53,392 nucleotides of DNA from Planctomycetota bacterium (GTDB lineage Bacteria; Planctomycetota; Planctomycetia; Pirellulales; Lacipirellulaceae). Location of the stretch: assembly GCA_003576855.1 (NCBI GenBank), contig QEVI01000002.1, forward strand, positions 1 through 53,392, read 5' to 3'. The notes under the pieces are model-generated. The model ran no database searches and had not been told where the DNA came from. It saw only the letters and a list, made by a program, of their open reading frames with translations. The first letter of the stretch is position 1, and each line of letters starts with the position of its first letter. Shown one piece after another: positions 1-7,899 of this stretch. The position numbers and the translations under genes are program-made.

Positions 1-1
1 G

Positions 2-1096
2 CGCGAGGTGGCCGAGCTGCCGAACGTGACCGAAGTCGTCACCGACAAGCGGGAACTGGGCGATCTGCTGGGCCGGTTCGGCGTGACCGACGCGCCGACG
101 GGCATCAGCGGCTTCGGCCGCCGGCATCGGGCCTATGTGAAGGTGCAGGACGGCTGCCTGCTGCGGTGCAGCTTCTGCATCATTCCCTATGTGCGGCCGC
201 AGCTTGCCAGCCGGCCCATCGAGCACATCGAGGCCGAGGTCCAGCGGCTCGTCGGCGGCGGCTATCGCGAGGTGGTGCTTACCGGCATTCACCTGGGGCA
301 TTACGGCGTCGAGTGGAACCGCAGCGCATCGAAGGACCAGTGGACGCGGCTGTCGCACCTGGTTCGCCGACTGGCGAAGTTGCCGGGCGAGTTTCGCGTG
401 CGGCTGTCGAGCATCGAGGCGACGGAAGTCACCCGCGAGCTGATCGACGTCCTGGCCGATCACCCGGACAAGGTCTGCCCGCACTTGCACATTTCAATGC
501 AATCGGGCAGCGACGCGGTGCTGCGCCGGATGCGACGCCGCTGGGGCGCGCAGCGGTTCGTCGACCGCTGCCGCATGTTGCAGGACCGGCTTGACCGGCC
601 GGCGATCACCACCGATGTGATTGTGGGCTTTCCTGGCGAGACGGAGGCGGAGTTCGCCGAAACAATCGCCGTCTGCCGCCAGGTCGGATTCTCCAAGATC
701 CATATGTTTCCGTTCAGCGCGCGACGTGGCACGCCGGCGGCCGACATGCCGGGGCAGCTTTCCCGGCAGGTCAAGCACGAGCGCGGCCGGCAGTTGGCGG
801 CGGTGGAGGCGGAACTGCGGGAGGCCTACTATGCGAGCCTGCGCGGCAAGCGACTCCGCGTGCTGGTGGAATCGCCGCTTGAGGTCGACCGGCGGGCTGC
901 CGGCGGGCTCATGCCCTCGCCGGGAGGGGCTGGGGACGGGACGACCGCAGCGCGTTACGTCGGCACCTCTTGCCGCTACGCGCCCGTCGAAGTCGATTGC
1001 GGCGAGTCGAGCGTCGGCGACTTCATCGACGTGATTGCCGGCGGGGCTCGCGATGGCCGCCTTCAAGGAGAGCGACCGGCCGTCAGGGCGCACTGA
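2..1096 (+). CDS. mtaB: tRNA (t6A37) methylthiotransferase MtaB-like, 5'-truncated by window edge
   Basis: This is a radical SAM methylthiotransferase that would add a methylthio group to N6-threonylcarbamoyladenosine at position 37 of ANN-decoding tRNAs. The radical SAM cluster motif CLLRCSFC (CxxxCxxC) is at about bases 155-178, inside the family block YVKVQDGC...CIIPY. It is followed by the TGIHLGHYG block, typical of MtaB, and a TRAM-like C-terminal stretch. The reading frame is open to the left edge, and the N-terminal MTTase domain (about 100 residues with its own cluster cysteines) is missing, so the GTG at base 8 is not the true start. The 3' end overlaps the convergent phosphomutase gene by 14 bp. 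MiaB or RimO is less likely because of the TGIH motif. Confidence 0.88.
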   Translation, partial: REVAELPNVTEVVTDKRELGDLLGRFGVTDAPTGISGFGRRHRAYVKVQDGCLLRCSFCIIPYVRPQLASRPIEHIEAEVQRLVGGGYREVVLTGIHLGHYGVEWNRSASKDQWTRLSHLVRRLAKLPGEFRVRLSSIEATEVTRELIDVLADHPDKVCPHLHISMQSGSDAVLRRMRRRWGAQRFVDRCRMLQDRLDRPAITTDVIVGFPGETEAEFAETIAVCRQVGFSKIHMFPFSARRGTPAADMPGQLSRQVKHERGRQLAAVEAELREAYYASLRGKRLRVLVESPLEVDRRAAGGLMPSPGGAGDGTTAARYVGTSCRYAPVEVDCGESSVGDFIDVIAGGARDGRLQGERPAVRAH

Positions 1097-2477
1097 TCAC
1101 GGCCGCTGCCGATTGGCACAGGCGCTGCGCGCGCTCCGGCGTGGGCGCCTCGGCAATGGCGCGCACGATCAGCTCGGTATTGCTCGGCCGCACCAGCAGC
1201 CAGGCGCCGTCGGGCCAGTCGAGCCGCAGGCCGTCGAGGCGATCGGCCGTTGCGTCGCTAAAGCGCCGCTCCAACGCGTCGAGCGCGGCGGCGACGCGCT
1301 CCGGCGCCGTGCTGATCGTCGTCTTGTGAATGGCGAATTGCGGCAACTCGTTGGCGAGCTCGCTCGCGGGGAGCCCGCGGGCGGCCATCGCATCCAGCGC
1401 CAGCGCCATGCCGACGAAGCTGTCCCGCACCAGCACGACGCGGGGGTCGATGACGCCGCCATTGCCTTCGCCGCCGAAGACCGCGCCGGTCTGCAGCATC
1501 AGGTCCACGACGTTGGCCTCGCCCACCTTCGCGCGGAAGCAGGGCACGCCGTAGCGCTGGGCCAGAACTTCGGTCATGCGACTGGTCGAGCAGTTGATCG
1601 CCACGGGTCCCTGCCGCTGATGGCGTAGGACATGGTCGACGCAGAGGGCCAGCGTCTTTTCTTCGCCAATGTAGCGGCCGCGCTCGTCGATGATCGCCAG
1701 CCGATCGGCGTCGGGGTCCTGCGCGAAGCCGATCGCGGCCTGGGCTTTCACGACCCGATCGAGCACCGGCGCCAGGTTGGCTTCGGTCGGTTCCGGGACG
1801 TGCTCGAACTGGCCGTCGGGCTGGCCGCCCAGGATCGTCGCCTGGCAGCCGAGTCGCGCAAGCAGCGGGCGTGCCAGGACGCTCCCCGCACCATGGTTGG
1901 CATCGAGCAGCACGTGGAACTTGCGGCTGCGGATACGGTCGACGTCGCAAATCGCTTCGACGAGGGCGAGGTGGGCGGCGGTCGTGTCGGTGAGGGCGGG
2001 CGGGGTGCCGGGGGGCGCTGCGGCCGCTCGTTGAGTGGCGGCTGGATGTGGGGTAGGCGCTTCGGGCGGTTGTTGCTCGGCGGCTGCGTGGTAGCGGTTG
2101 AGCACTTGCTGGCCGTCGACGGCGGGGATAACGCGGCCGGCGGCGTTGAACAGCTTAATGCCGTTGTATTGCGGCGGGTTGTGACTGGCGGAGATCTGGA
2201 TGCCGCCGGCGGCCCGCTGCTCGCGCACCAGCACTCCCACGGTGGGCGTGGCTGCGACGCCGGCGTCGATCACGGGCCGCCCCGCGCCGGTTAGCGCGGC
2301 GGCAATCGCCCGGACGAACAGCGGGCCGGACGGGCGCCCGTCGCGGCCGATCACGACGGCGCCCGGCGGCAGGTGGGCGGCCAGTGCGAGCGCATAGCGC
2401 GCGGCGACATCCTCGGTGAGCGAGTCGCCCACGACGCCGCGGAGGCCGGAGACGCTGATGATCGGATCGGCGGGCAT
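1083..2477 (-). CDS. Phosphoglucomutase/phosphomannomutase family (GlmM/ManB-like)
   Basis: This is an alpha-D-phosphohexomutase of 464 residues, the usual length for the family. All four signature loops are visible: the catalytic phosphoserine loop SASHNPPQYNG (Ser98), the magnesium loop DPDADR, the sugar loop GGEGNGG, and the C-terminal phosphate-binding loop RPSNTELIVRAIAEAP. It interconverts hexose-1- and hexose-6-phosphates in the cytoplasm. The substrate (glucose, mannose or glucosamine) cannot be decided from sequence. With glmS in the same window, a GlmM role in UDP-GlcNAc synthesis is possible. Residues of about 145-154 (PHPAATQRAA) are encoded by a copy of the window's REP-like repeat, lying in an Ala/Pro-rich insertion between domains. 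The start is the ATG at 2477. Upstream lies a repeat-filled divergent region shared with apbE. Confidence 0.9.
   Translation of the reverse strand: MPADPIISVSGLRGVVGDSLTEDVAARYALALAAHLPPGAVVIGRDGRPSGPLFVRAIAAALTGAGRPVIDAGVAATPTVGVLVREQRAAGGIQISASHNPPQYNGIKLFNAAGRVIPAVDGQQVLNRYHAAAEQQPPEAPTPHPAATQRAAAAPPGTPPALTDTTAAHLALVEAICDVDRIRSRKFHVLLDANHGAGSVLARPLLARLGCQATILGGQPDGQFEHVPEPTEANLAPVLDRVVKAQAAIGFAQDPDADRLAIIDERGRYIGEEKTLALCVDHVLRHQRQGPVAINCSTSRMTEVLAQRYGVPCFRAKVGEANVVDLMLQTGAVFGGEGNGGVIDPRVVLVRDSFVGMALALDAMAARGLPASELANELPQFAIHKTTISTAPERVAAALDALERRFSDATADRLDGLRLDWPDGAWLLVRPSNTELIVRAIAEAPTPERAQRLCQSAAAVISAP
2016..2044 (+). repeat. REP-like hairpin repeat, form B, inside the phosphomutase CDS
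   Basis: This matches the form B element at 2501-2529 at 26 of 29 positions, including CGGCCGCTCGTTGAG. It lies in frame within the coding sequence of the phosphomutase and encodes part of an Ala-rich linker there. Confidence 0.75.
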
Positions 2478-2500
2478 GGGTGGATGCGGGGGGTGGGAGG

Positions 2501-2529
2501 CGCTCCGGCCGCTCGTTGAGCGGCGGCTA
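2501..2529 (+). repeat. REP-like hairpin repeat, form B
   Basis: This is a 29-bp element with the hairpin GCCGCTC-GTT-GAGCGGC, flanked by CGCTCCG on the left and GGCTA on the right. It is the reference copy of form B in this window. It lies 24 bp upstream of the phosphomutase start, in the divergent region before apbE. Confidence 0.85.
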
Positions 2530-2576
2530 ACGGTGAGCGGCGGCTAACGGTGAGCGGCGGCTAACGGTGAGCGGCG
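2518..2576 (+). repeat. 17-bp tandem repeat, about 3.5 copies
   Basis: The unit GAGCGGCGGCTAACGGT is repeated at 2518-2534, 2535-2551 and 2552-2568, with a partial fourth copy. It begins inside the 3' half of the REP element at 2501-2529, so the array looks like local amplification of the end of that element. Confidence 0.85.
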
Positions 2577-2588
2577 ATTGCTTCGCGC

Positions 2589-2617
2589 TAGCCGCGGCTC
2601 AACGAGCCGCCGGAGCG
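2589..2617 (-). repeat. REP-like hairpin repeat, form A
   Basis: On the minus strand this has the hairpin GCGGCTC-GTT-GAGCCGC, the compensated alternative of form B. It faces the form B copy at 2501, giving an inverted pair around the 17-bp tandem array. It ends about 12 bp before the apbE -10 box. Confidence 0.85.
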
Positions 2618-2628
2618 GCGTAGCACGT

Positions 2629-2634
2629 TATAAT
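2629..2634 (+). promoter_or_regulatory. -10 box TATAAT of apbE, probable leaderless start
   Basis: A perfect TATAAT ends 6 bp before the apbE ATG at 2641, so transcription would begin at or next to the start codon. No good -35 is seen because the REP element occupies that position. This is inferred from spacing only. Confidence 0.5.
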
Positions 2635-2640
2635 CCAATC

Positions 2641-3771
2641 ATGCCCAGCGATAAATCAAGCTCTCGACGCGACTTCCTGCGGGGCCGCAGCGCGGGCCGG
2701 GCGCTGCTGGCGGCCGCCCGCGAGCTTGCTGAGGCGGCCGTGCCAGCGGTGGAGAGCCCGTCGTCGCCGGGCGTGGCTGCCGGGCCGCGGATTCATCGTC
2801 CGCGGGCTGTCGCCCACCTCTATGCCAGCCGGCGAGCGATGGCCTGCGAGTTCGCCATCCAGTACCACGCCCACGACGGCGCCGCGGGCGACGCCGCCCT
2901 GGCCGCCCTGGACCTGGTGGATCAACTGGAAGACCAGCTTTCGGTCTTCCGCGCCGGCTCGGAGGTTTCCGCGATCAACCGCACGGCGTCCGAGCGGCCC
3001 GTCGCCGTGGAACCGCGGCTGTTTATGCTGTTGGAGCTGTGCGGCCGGCTTCACGCCGCGACCAACGGCGCATTCGACGTCACCACGGGACCCCTCTCGC
3101 GGGTTTGGGGTTTTCTGAAGCGCGAAGGCCGGCTGCCGGCGGACGCGGAAATCGCGGCGGCGCTGGCGACGGTCGGGTTCCAGTACGTGGAACTCGACGC
3201 CGCCGAACACAGCGTCCGCTTCACCAGGGCCGGCGTGGAGATCAATTTCAATTCGATCGGCAAGGGCTACGCGCTCGACCGCGTGGCGGAACTGCTGGCC
3301 CAGCGCGGCGTGACCGACTATCTGTGCCACGGCGGCGGCAGCAGCGTGCTGGCGCGGGGCCGGGATCGCGCCGGCGACACGGCCGGCTGGGCGATCGCCG
3401 TGCCCCACCCGTTTCAGCGCGACCGGCCCGTGGGCGAAATCGTGCTGTGCGACGAAGCGCTGGGCACCAGCGGCAGCAGCACGCAGTCCTTCACCGCCGA
3501 GGGCCGGCGCTATGGCCACCTGCTCGATCCCCGCACGGGGCAGCCGGCCGAAGGCGTTTTCACGGCAACCGCCGTCGCCGCCACGGCCGCGGAGGCCGAT
3601 TCCCTGGCGACGGCGTTTTACATCCTCGGCCCGGCCGGTGCGAGCGAATACTGCGCAGCGCATCGCGAGGCGGGCGCCGTGCTGGTTTGCCAGCGCGAGG
3701 GTGCGCCGGAGGCCTTCGACGTCCACACGTTTAACCTGTCTGGCAGCCGCTGGATTCCCGCCGCGGAGTAA
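2641..3771 (+). CDS. apbE: FAD:protein FMN transferase (ApbE family)
   Basis: This is a flavin transferase that would attach FMN covalently to Thr/Ser of respiratory proteins, usually on the outer face of the cytoplasmic membrane. It has 376 residues. Family landmarks are RRAMACEFAIQY, the FNSIGKGYALDRV block, the GGGSSVLARG block, and a metal-binding region with GTSGSSTQSF and HLLDPRTGQPA near the C-terminus. The N-terminus SSRRDFLRG resembles a twin-arginine motif, but the following segment is only weakly hydrophobic, so export by Tat is uncertain. The ATG at 2641 is preferred to upstream in-frame codons because those lie within the REP element. No obvious target operon (Nqr/Rnf) is visible in the window. 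Confidence 0.9.
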   Translation: MPSDKSSSRRDFLRGRSAGRALLAAARELAEAAVPAVESPSSPGVAAGPRIHRPRAVAHLYASRRAMACEFAIQYHAHDGAAGDAALAALDLVDQLEDQLSVFRAGSEVSAINRTASERPVAVEPRLFMLLELCGRLHAATNGAFDVTTGPLSRVWGFLKREGRLPADAEIAAALATVGFQYVELDAAEHSVRFTRAGVEINFNSIGKGYALDRVAELLAQRGVTDYLCHGGGSSVLARGRDRAGDTAGWAIAVPHPFQRDRPVGEIVLCDEALGTSGSSTQSFTAEGRRYGHLLDPRTGQPAEGVFTATAVAATAAEADSLATAFYILGPAGASEYCAAHREAGAVLVCQREGAPEAFDVHTFNLSGSRWIPAAE

Positions 3772-3887
3772 ACGGAGCGGGCTAGCGCCTTGCTGTGCGA
3801 GGCGGCCGTGCACGGTACAATTGGGACTCTCGTCTTTGCCGTTTTGAGAGCCATCGTCAGACGCCGCGGCGGCGGCGTTTTTTGCCC

Positions 3888-4559
3888 GTGTTCGCTACGC
3901 TCCTCCATCCTGGCAGCTACTTCGGCATCTTCGCGCTGATGGTGCTCACCGGCTGCGGGTTGCCGGCGCCGGAAGAGGTGTTCATCATCGGCGCGGGAGT
4001 CCTGAGCGCCAGCGGCGATTTACAGCCCCAGTGGGCGTTCACGGCATGCCTGGCAGGCGCGCTGCTGGGCGACGCCGTCATGTATGGCATCGGTCGCCGG
4101 TTTGGCCATAACCTGTTGCGCGTGCATCCGTATTTCGCCAAAATCGTGGGGGCGGAACGGGAAGAGCGTTTTGAACGAGCCGTCCTGCGGCACGGGTTCA
4201 AGGTGCTGTTGTTGGCCCGATTCATGGTCGGCGTGCGGGGGCCGGTCTACCTGGCGGCCGGCGTGGTTCGCATGCCGTTTGGCAGGTTTGTGTTGTGGGA
4301 TTTGTTCTGCGCGAGCCTGGTCGTCAGCCTGTTTTTCGGTCTGGCTTACGCCGTGGGGGACGATATCGCCCGGCTGCTGAAAGACGCGGAGATCTTGCTG
4401 ACGGTCGCGGTGCTGGCCGTGATCGTTGTGATCACGGCGCTGCGGTTTCGCCGTCGCAAACCCTTGTTGGAAAAGGTGATCGAGACGGTCGAGGCGATGC
4501 CGACGGCGGAAGAACGCGTCGGCGGGCCGGCCGGCGGGGATCAGCACCAGGCCTGGTAG
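3888..4559 (+). CDS. DedA family integral membrane protein
   Basis: This 223-residue polytopic membrane protein belongs to the DedA/SNARE-associated superfamily, members of which act in lipid carrier (undecaprenyl phosphate) flipping and membrane homeostasis. The N-terminal re-entrant region GLPAPEEVFIIGAGVLSASG carries the family's acidic residues. The conserved arginine segment ARFMVGVRGPVYLAAGVVRM follows. Several hydrophobic segments and a basic, cytosolic-looking C-terminus complete it. GTG at 3888 (VFATLLHPG) is chosen because the residues upstream are Arg-rich and unlike the family. No clear ribosome binding site is seen. A TACAAT box at 3816-3821 could be the -10. Confidence 0.82.
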   Translation: MFATLLHPGSYFGIFALMVLTGCGLPAPEEVFIIGAGVLSASGDLQPQWAFTACLAGALLGDAVMYGIGRRFGHNLLRVHPYFAKIVGAEREERFERAVLRHGFKVLLLARFMVGVRGPVYLAAGVVRMPFGRFVLWDLFCASLVVSLFFGLAYAVGDDIARLLKDAEILLTVAVLAVIVVITALRFRRRKPLLEKVIETVEAMPTAEERVGGPAGGDQHQAW

Positions 4560-4568
4560 GCGAGCCCG

Positions 4569-6191
4569 TCAGTCCCACCACCATGCCATGTCATGCTCAT
4601 GGCCATTGCTGGGGAGCGCCAGCGGCGTGCGGGGCGACGCCTTGATCGCGGCGAGCTTGGCCGCGGCGTCGCCTGTCGCGCCGATCACCTTTGCACTCGT
4701 GCCGCCGTCGAGCCAGACGCCGCCGCTGACGCCGGCGATGACGTGTCGCCCGCCGATGACGCGGTGGTTGATGACCGTCTCGACGGTCCGCGGCGCCCGC
4801 CCCTTCGGCAGCGCTAGGCGGGCGTCATCGAGAAACAAGCTGGGCGACCAACCGGCCATTTCGGCAAGCTGCTGCCGCTCGATGATCGAAATCGCCAGCG
4901 CGAGCTCAAACACCCGCTCCAACTCGCCGTAAAACGGGTACTTGTCGGCGATCGCGGCGAAGTTTTTCGTGAACGACTCGGCGAAGCGGCGATTGTCGTC
5001 GTCCGATTGGCCCGTGTGAACCCGCTGGCCGCGAGCCGCGAGCATTTCGTTCTCGCTCAGCACCTCGATGCACCGCTGCGGCACGGCGAAGGCGTCGCGC
5101 TCGGCCGTGGCGTCGACGACCAGTTGCGGCATCGAGAACCACCAGCGGAGCACGCTCATCGCCGGCGGCCGGCCGTCGGGGCCGACGCGCACGGCGGCGA
5201 GATAGCTGCTCACTCCCGGCACGCCTTCGGCGAGCCCCATGCCGATGAGCTTCATGTGGTAGTCGGCGAAGAACAACAGGTTGGCAATGCGCGACGCGGG
5301 ATCGACGTTGTAATACTCGACGTCCTGGACGCCCAGCGCTCGGCGAAGCCCTTCGAGCCACTCGCGACGCGCGCCAGCGTCAATTGGCCGGGCGGACGAC
5401 GCGGCCAGGTAGTCTTGCACTTGGGCCAGCGCCGCCTGCCGCGGCACGATGGAACAGCCGAACGCCGACGCCCGCTGGCTCCGCTGCCGGCGCCAGAGCG
5501 CTAGCAGATCGTCCAGCCGGACGATGGGGCGGCCGGCGCCCGCCGAGACGAGCCCGCCGCCGGCAATCGCCGTCCAATCGCCGGCCGGGCCGGCCAGCAC
5601 CAGGTCGCGATTGTCGGGATACACCAGGATGTAACGGATGCGCTGCAGGCCGGCGAGCGTGAGCATTTCCGGATCGAGCGGCCCCTGGCGGGCGAGTCGC
5701 GCGGCGATGGCCGCCTCCAGGCGCACCAGCGACACGTAGCGCAAATCGCTCGGGACGCGAGCGTCGCCGGGGTCGGCGGTCTTGCCCGCGGCGCCAGCCT
5801 GGCGGATCGCCGCCAGCGACGCGGACCTGCTCGCGCCCGGTCGCAGCCGCACGGCGCCGGCGGCGTCGACGTAGACGCCGTTGATGGCAAAGGGCTGGAT
5901 TTCCCCCTCGCCGGTTCCGTTTTCCAACCAGGAGTCGGCCTGGACCGTCGAAGTGATCAGGTCGATCAGGGAGTCAAAATCGGCGCTGGCCGCGCCGCCG
6001 GGGGCCGCCTGACCGGGGGCCGCAGGCGCCGCGGCGGGCCGGGTGGGCGTTCGGGCTGCGGCGGTTACTTGCGGCCGTCGGTCGGCCGCGGCGTTTTGCC
6101 CGTATAGCCGCTGGCTGCCCGTCGCCGGCAGCAAAAGCGCTAAGCACAGCGAGGCGGACCGCCAAAACCGGGAGCGGGAGATTCCGACCAT
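4569..6191 (-). CDS. Secreted DUF1598-type planctomycete protein
   Basis: This 540-residue exported protein of unknown function resembles the planctomycete DUF1598 group, an assignment made from memory. The start at 6191 gives a signal peptide with basic MVGISRSRFWR, a hydrophobic core and a likely cleavage after the RLYGQ region. An Ala/Pro/Thr-rich linker follows (to about residue 60), then a long globular region. The C-terminal part contains GGVWLDGGTSAKVIG and ends in an HEHDMAWWWD tail rich in His and Trp. A much longer upstream extension is possible but is basic and low-quality. It ends 9 bp from the convergent DedA gene. No catalytic motif is recognisable. Confidence 0.7.
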   Translation of the reverse strand: MVGISRSRFWRSASLCLALLLPATGSQRLYGQNAAADRRPQVTAAARTPTRPAAAPAAPGQAAPGGAASADFDSLIDLITSTVQADSWLENGTGEGEIQPFAINGVYVDAAGAVRLRPGASRSASLAAIRQAGAAGKTADPGDARVPSDLRYVSLVRLEAAIAARLARQGPLDPEMLTLAGLQRIRYILVYPDNRDLVLAGPAGDWTAIAGGGLVSAGAGRPIVRLDDLLALWRRQRSQRASAFGCSIVPRQAALAQVQDYLAASSARPIDAGARREWLEGLRRALGVQDVEYYNVDPASRIANLLFFADYHMKLIGMGLAEGVPGVSSYLAAVRVGPDGRPPAMSVLRWWFSMPQLVVDATAERDAFAVPQRCIEVLSENEMLAARGQRVHTGQSDDDNRRFAESFTKNFAAIADKYPFYGELERVFELALAISIIERQQLAEMAGWSPSLFLDDARLALPKGRAPRTVETVINHRVIGGRHVIAGVSGGVWLDGGTSAKVIGATGDAAAKLAAIKASPRTPLALPSNGHEHDMAWWWD

Positions 6192-6332
6192 GGCTGCGCC
6201 TTTGCGGTGGAGGTTGCGGTGGCGGCGGTTTCCTTTCCGTAAGGAATTGTCGCGTTCCGGCTTGCGGGCGTCCAGCGCTGGGCGCGACTTCGGCGTGAAG
6301 GAGGCGTGGCGGTAAACCGCCCGGCGCTCTAG

Positions 6333-6358
6333 GGACTGGCCGCTTAAGCGGCCAGTCC
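6333..6358. repeat. 26-bp perfect palindrome, copy 1
   Basis: The half-site GGACTGGCCGCTT is followed immediately by its exact complement, centred on the AflII-like core CTTAAG. A second copy at 31551-31576 differs at one base in each arm in a compensatory way. The role could be a terminator, a protein-binding site or a small mobile repeat. Confidence 0.8.
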
Positions 6359-6389
6359 GTCGAGGGGCCCATGTTTCAGCGTATAAACG

Positions 6390-6424
6390 AAACGGTCCCT
6401 CGCCGACCATGCGAGGGACCGTTT
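6390..6424 (-). terminator. Stem-loop terminator candidate for the Cys-rich gene
   Basis: A perfect 14-bp inverted repeat (AAACGGTCCCTCGC and its complement) has a 7-nt loop. It lies about 65 bp past the stop of the Cys-rich gene. On the minus strand the stem is followed by TCGTTTATA, a weak T-rich tract. It could work in both directions, since the plus strand also has TTTTC. Confidence 0.6.
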
Positions 6425-6488
6425 TCGGGCGTTGAGGCGGGGCTGCTGACGGGGTCAGCCGACGCTCTTAGCGCGTCGCACCGACGGT

Positions 6489-7016
6489 TCAGTTGCAGCC
6501 GCAGCTCGGCTCGACCGCGCAACCGCAGCTTGCTTCGCAGCCGCAGCTCGCTTCGCAGCAGCTCGCTTCGCAGCAGCAAGCGTGCCGGGCAGCCAGACGG
6601 GCGCGGAGCTTGCTGAAGAGGCCGCAGCGGGGAGCGCAGCAATCGCTGCACGGGTCGCAGCACGAGGCTTCGCAGCCGCAGCTCGGCTCGGCAGCGCAAC
6701 CGCACGCGGGTTCGGCGGCGCAACCGCAGGCCGGCTCACAGGCGCAATCGCAGGCCGGTTCGCAGCAGGCGTCGGCGCAGCAGGCCTTGCGGGCCTTGAT
6801 GCGGTCGAACAGCCGGCCCAACAGGCAACGGCGACCACAGGGATCGCAGCAGGGTTCGCAACACGGCTCACAACAGGCGGGGGCGCAGCACGCGGGCTCG
6901 CATCCGCAGCTTGGCTCGGCGGCGCATCCGCAGCCCCTGCCAAAGAAGGCATGGGCGCTGGAGGCGTACGCCAACGCCAGCGCGACGCCCAGCGTCGAGA
7001 GGGCGAAACGTTTCAT
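6489..7016 (-). CDS. Secreted, extremely cysteine-rich protein
   Basis: This 175-residue protein has a clear signal peptide (MKRFALSTLGVALALAYASS, then AHA) and a mature part of about 152 residues that holds 44 cysteines. The Cys-rich tracts use units such as CGCAAEP, CCEP, CCDPC and CGCEAS. They are interrupted twice by short basic amphipathic segments, CLLGRLFDRIKARKACC and CGLFSKLRARLAARHACC, which look like copies of one another. The start is set by a good Shine-Dalgarno AGGAG about 8 bp upstream of the ATG. Similar proteins occur in planctomycetes with no established function. Metal binding or a disulfide-linked cell wall component are the obvious possibilities. Both are inference. Confidence 0.82.
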   Translation of the reverse strand: MKRFALSTLGVALALAYASSAHAFFGRGCGCAAEPSCGCEPACCAPACCEPCCEPCCDPCGRRCLLGRLFDRIKARKACCADACCEPACDCACEPACGCAAEPACGCAAEPSCGCEASCCDPCSDCCAPRCGLFSKLRARLAARHACCCEASCCEASCGCEASCGCAVEPSCGCN

Positions 7017-7332
7017 CGAAGGACTCCTGGAAAACTGGGGAGGACACGCTCGATCCGCGGTTGCCCGCCAGCGCATCTCGCCCGCGCCCCATGATGGTTT
7101 GTGTAGCGCCGAGTGCGATTCGAATGCTGCTGGCTGCGGTCTTGGTTTGCCCGCGGACTAGCCTTCGTGTGGCTTACAAGGGCGTATCGTCGATGCTAGC
7201 AGCGCATCTTTACCCGCTTTGCCAAATGCCGTAGGCGGCAAACTGGCCGGAATCCGTTTCTGCGGGGAAATCGGGATATATCGCCCATGGAGCGGCGACA
7301 CGCGTTTCACGCCCGACGCGTCGGAAACGCTG
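7017..7332. other. 316-bp intergenic region with no gene seen
   Basis: This holds the ribosome binding site and presumably the promoter of the Cys-rich gene. No convincing coding frame, tRNA or repeat is seen. Short open frames on both strands have no coding character that I can recognise. Confidence 0.6.
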
Positions 7333-7758
7333 CTACAGCGGCCAATCGCGGAGAATCCGCTCTGTTTCCTCGGCGTGACCGGTTTCGTCGTTGACGATGT
7401 CCTCGAGCTGCACGACGAGTCCCTTATCGCCCAGTTCTTCCGCGTCCTTGGCGCGCTGGGTGTAGTCGGCGACGGCGCGGCGCTCGGCGGCAAGCACGGC
7501 TTCGAGCATCTCGCGATTGGACTTCGCCGGCTGCACTTCGCGCGGTTTAGTCGTCGGTTCGCCGCCCAGCGCCACGATCTTGTTGGCCAGGAACTGGGCG
7601 TGCATTTGCTCGTCGGCGATCTCACTCAAGAAGAATTGGCTCAACTGAGGCCGGTAAGGTCCGGTGCTCTTGGCGGCGTAGGTAGTGTACTGAATGATGG
7701 CGCCCAGTTCGCCGGCCAGGTCTTCATTGAGCCGGTCGATCATTGCCTTCTTGTCCAT
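7333..7758 (-). CDS. Ferritin-like diiron protein (bacterioferritin/Dps-type)
   Basis: This 141-residue four-helix ferritin-like protein probably stores or oxidises iron in the cytoplasm. Diiron ligands are visible as EDLAGELGAIIQY on helix A, SEIADEQMHAQF (ExxH) on helix B, a Glu in AAERRAVADY on helix C, and NDETGHAEETER on helix D. The ligand pattern is that of bacterioferritin-type proteins. No heme-binding Met is assigned. The start is supported by GGAG about 8 bp upstream. It stands alone between the Cys-rich gene and ygfZ. Confidence 0.85.
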   Translation of the reverse strand: MDKKAMIDRLNEDLAGELGAIIQYTTYAAKSTGPYRPQLSQFFLSEIADEQMHAQFLANKIVALGGEPTTKPREVQPAKSNREMLEAVLAAERRAVADYTQRAKDAEELGDKGLVVQLEDIVNDETGHAEETERILRDWPL

Positions 7759-7899
7759 GTTCGTCTCCGTGTAAATCGCGAGATACGTCAGGTAACGGTT
7801 GAACTCGTGCTCGCGGCGGCCGTGCGGCGTGGCGCCGGGCTCGGCCCGCGAGCGGGCCGGCTAAATTTCCGTAGGTGAAAACACTGCGATGACGCAGCG

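Noticed and set aside
6489..6950. Short DNA direct repeats in the Cys-rich gene resembling a repeat array
   Set aside because: They are codon-level repeats of Cys-rich units, not CRISPR repeats. There are no regularly sized unique spacers.
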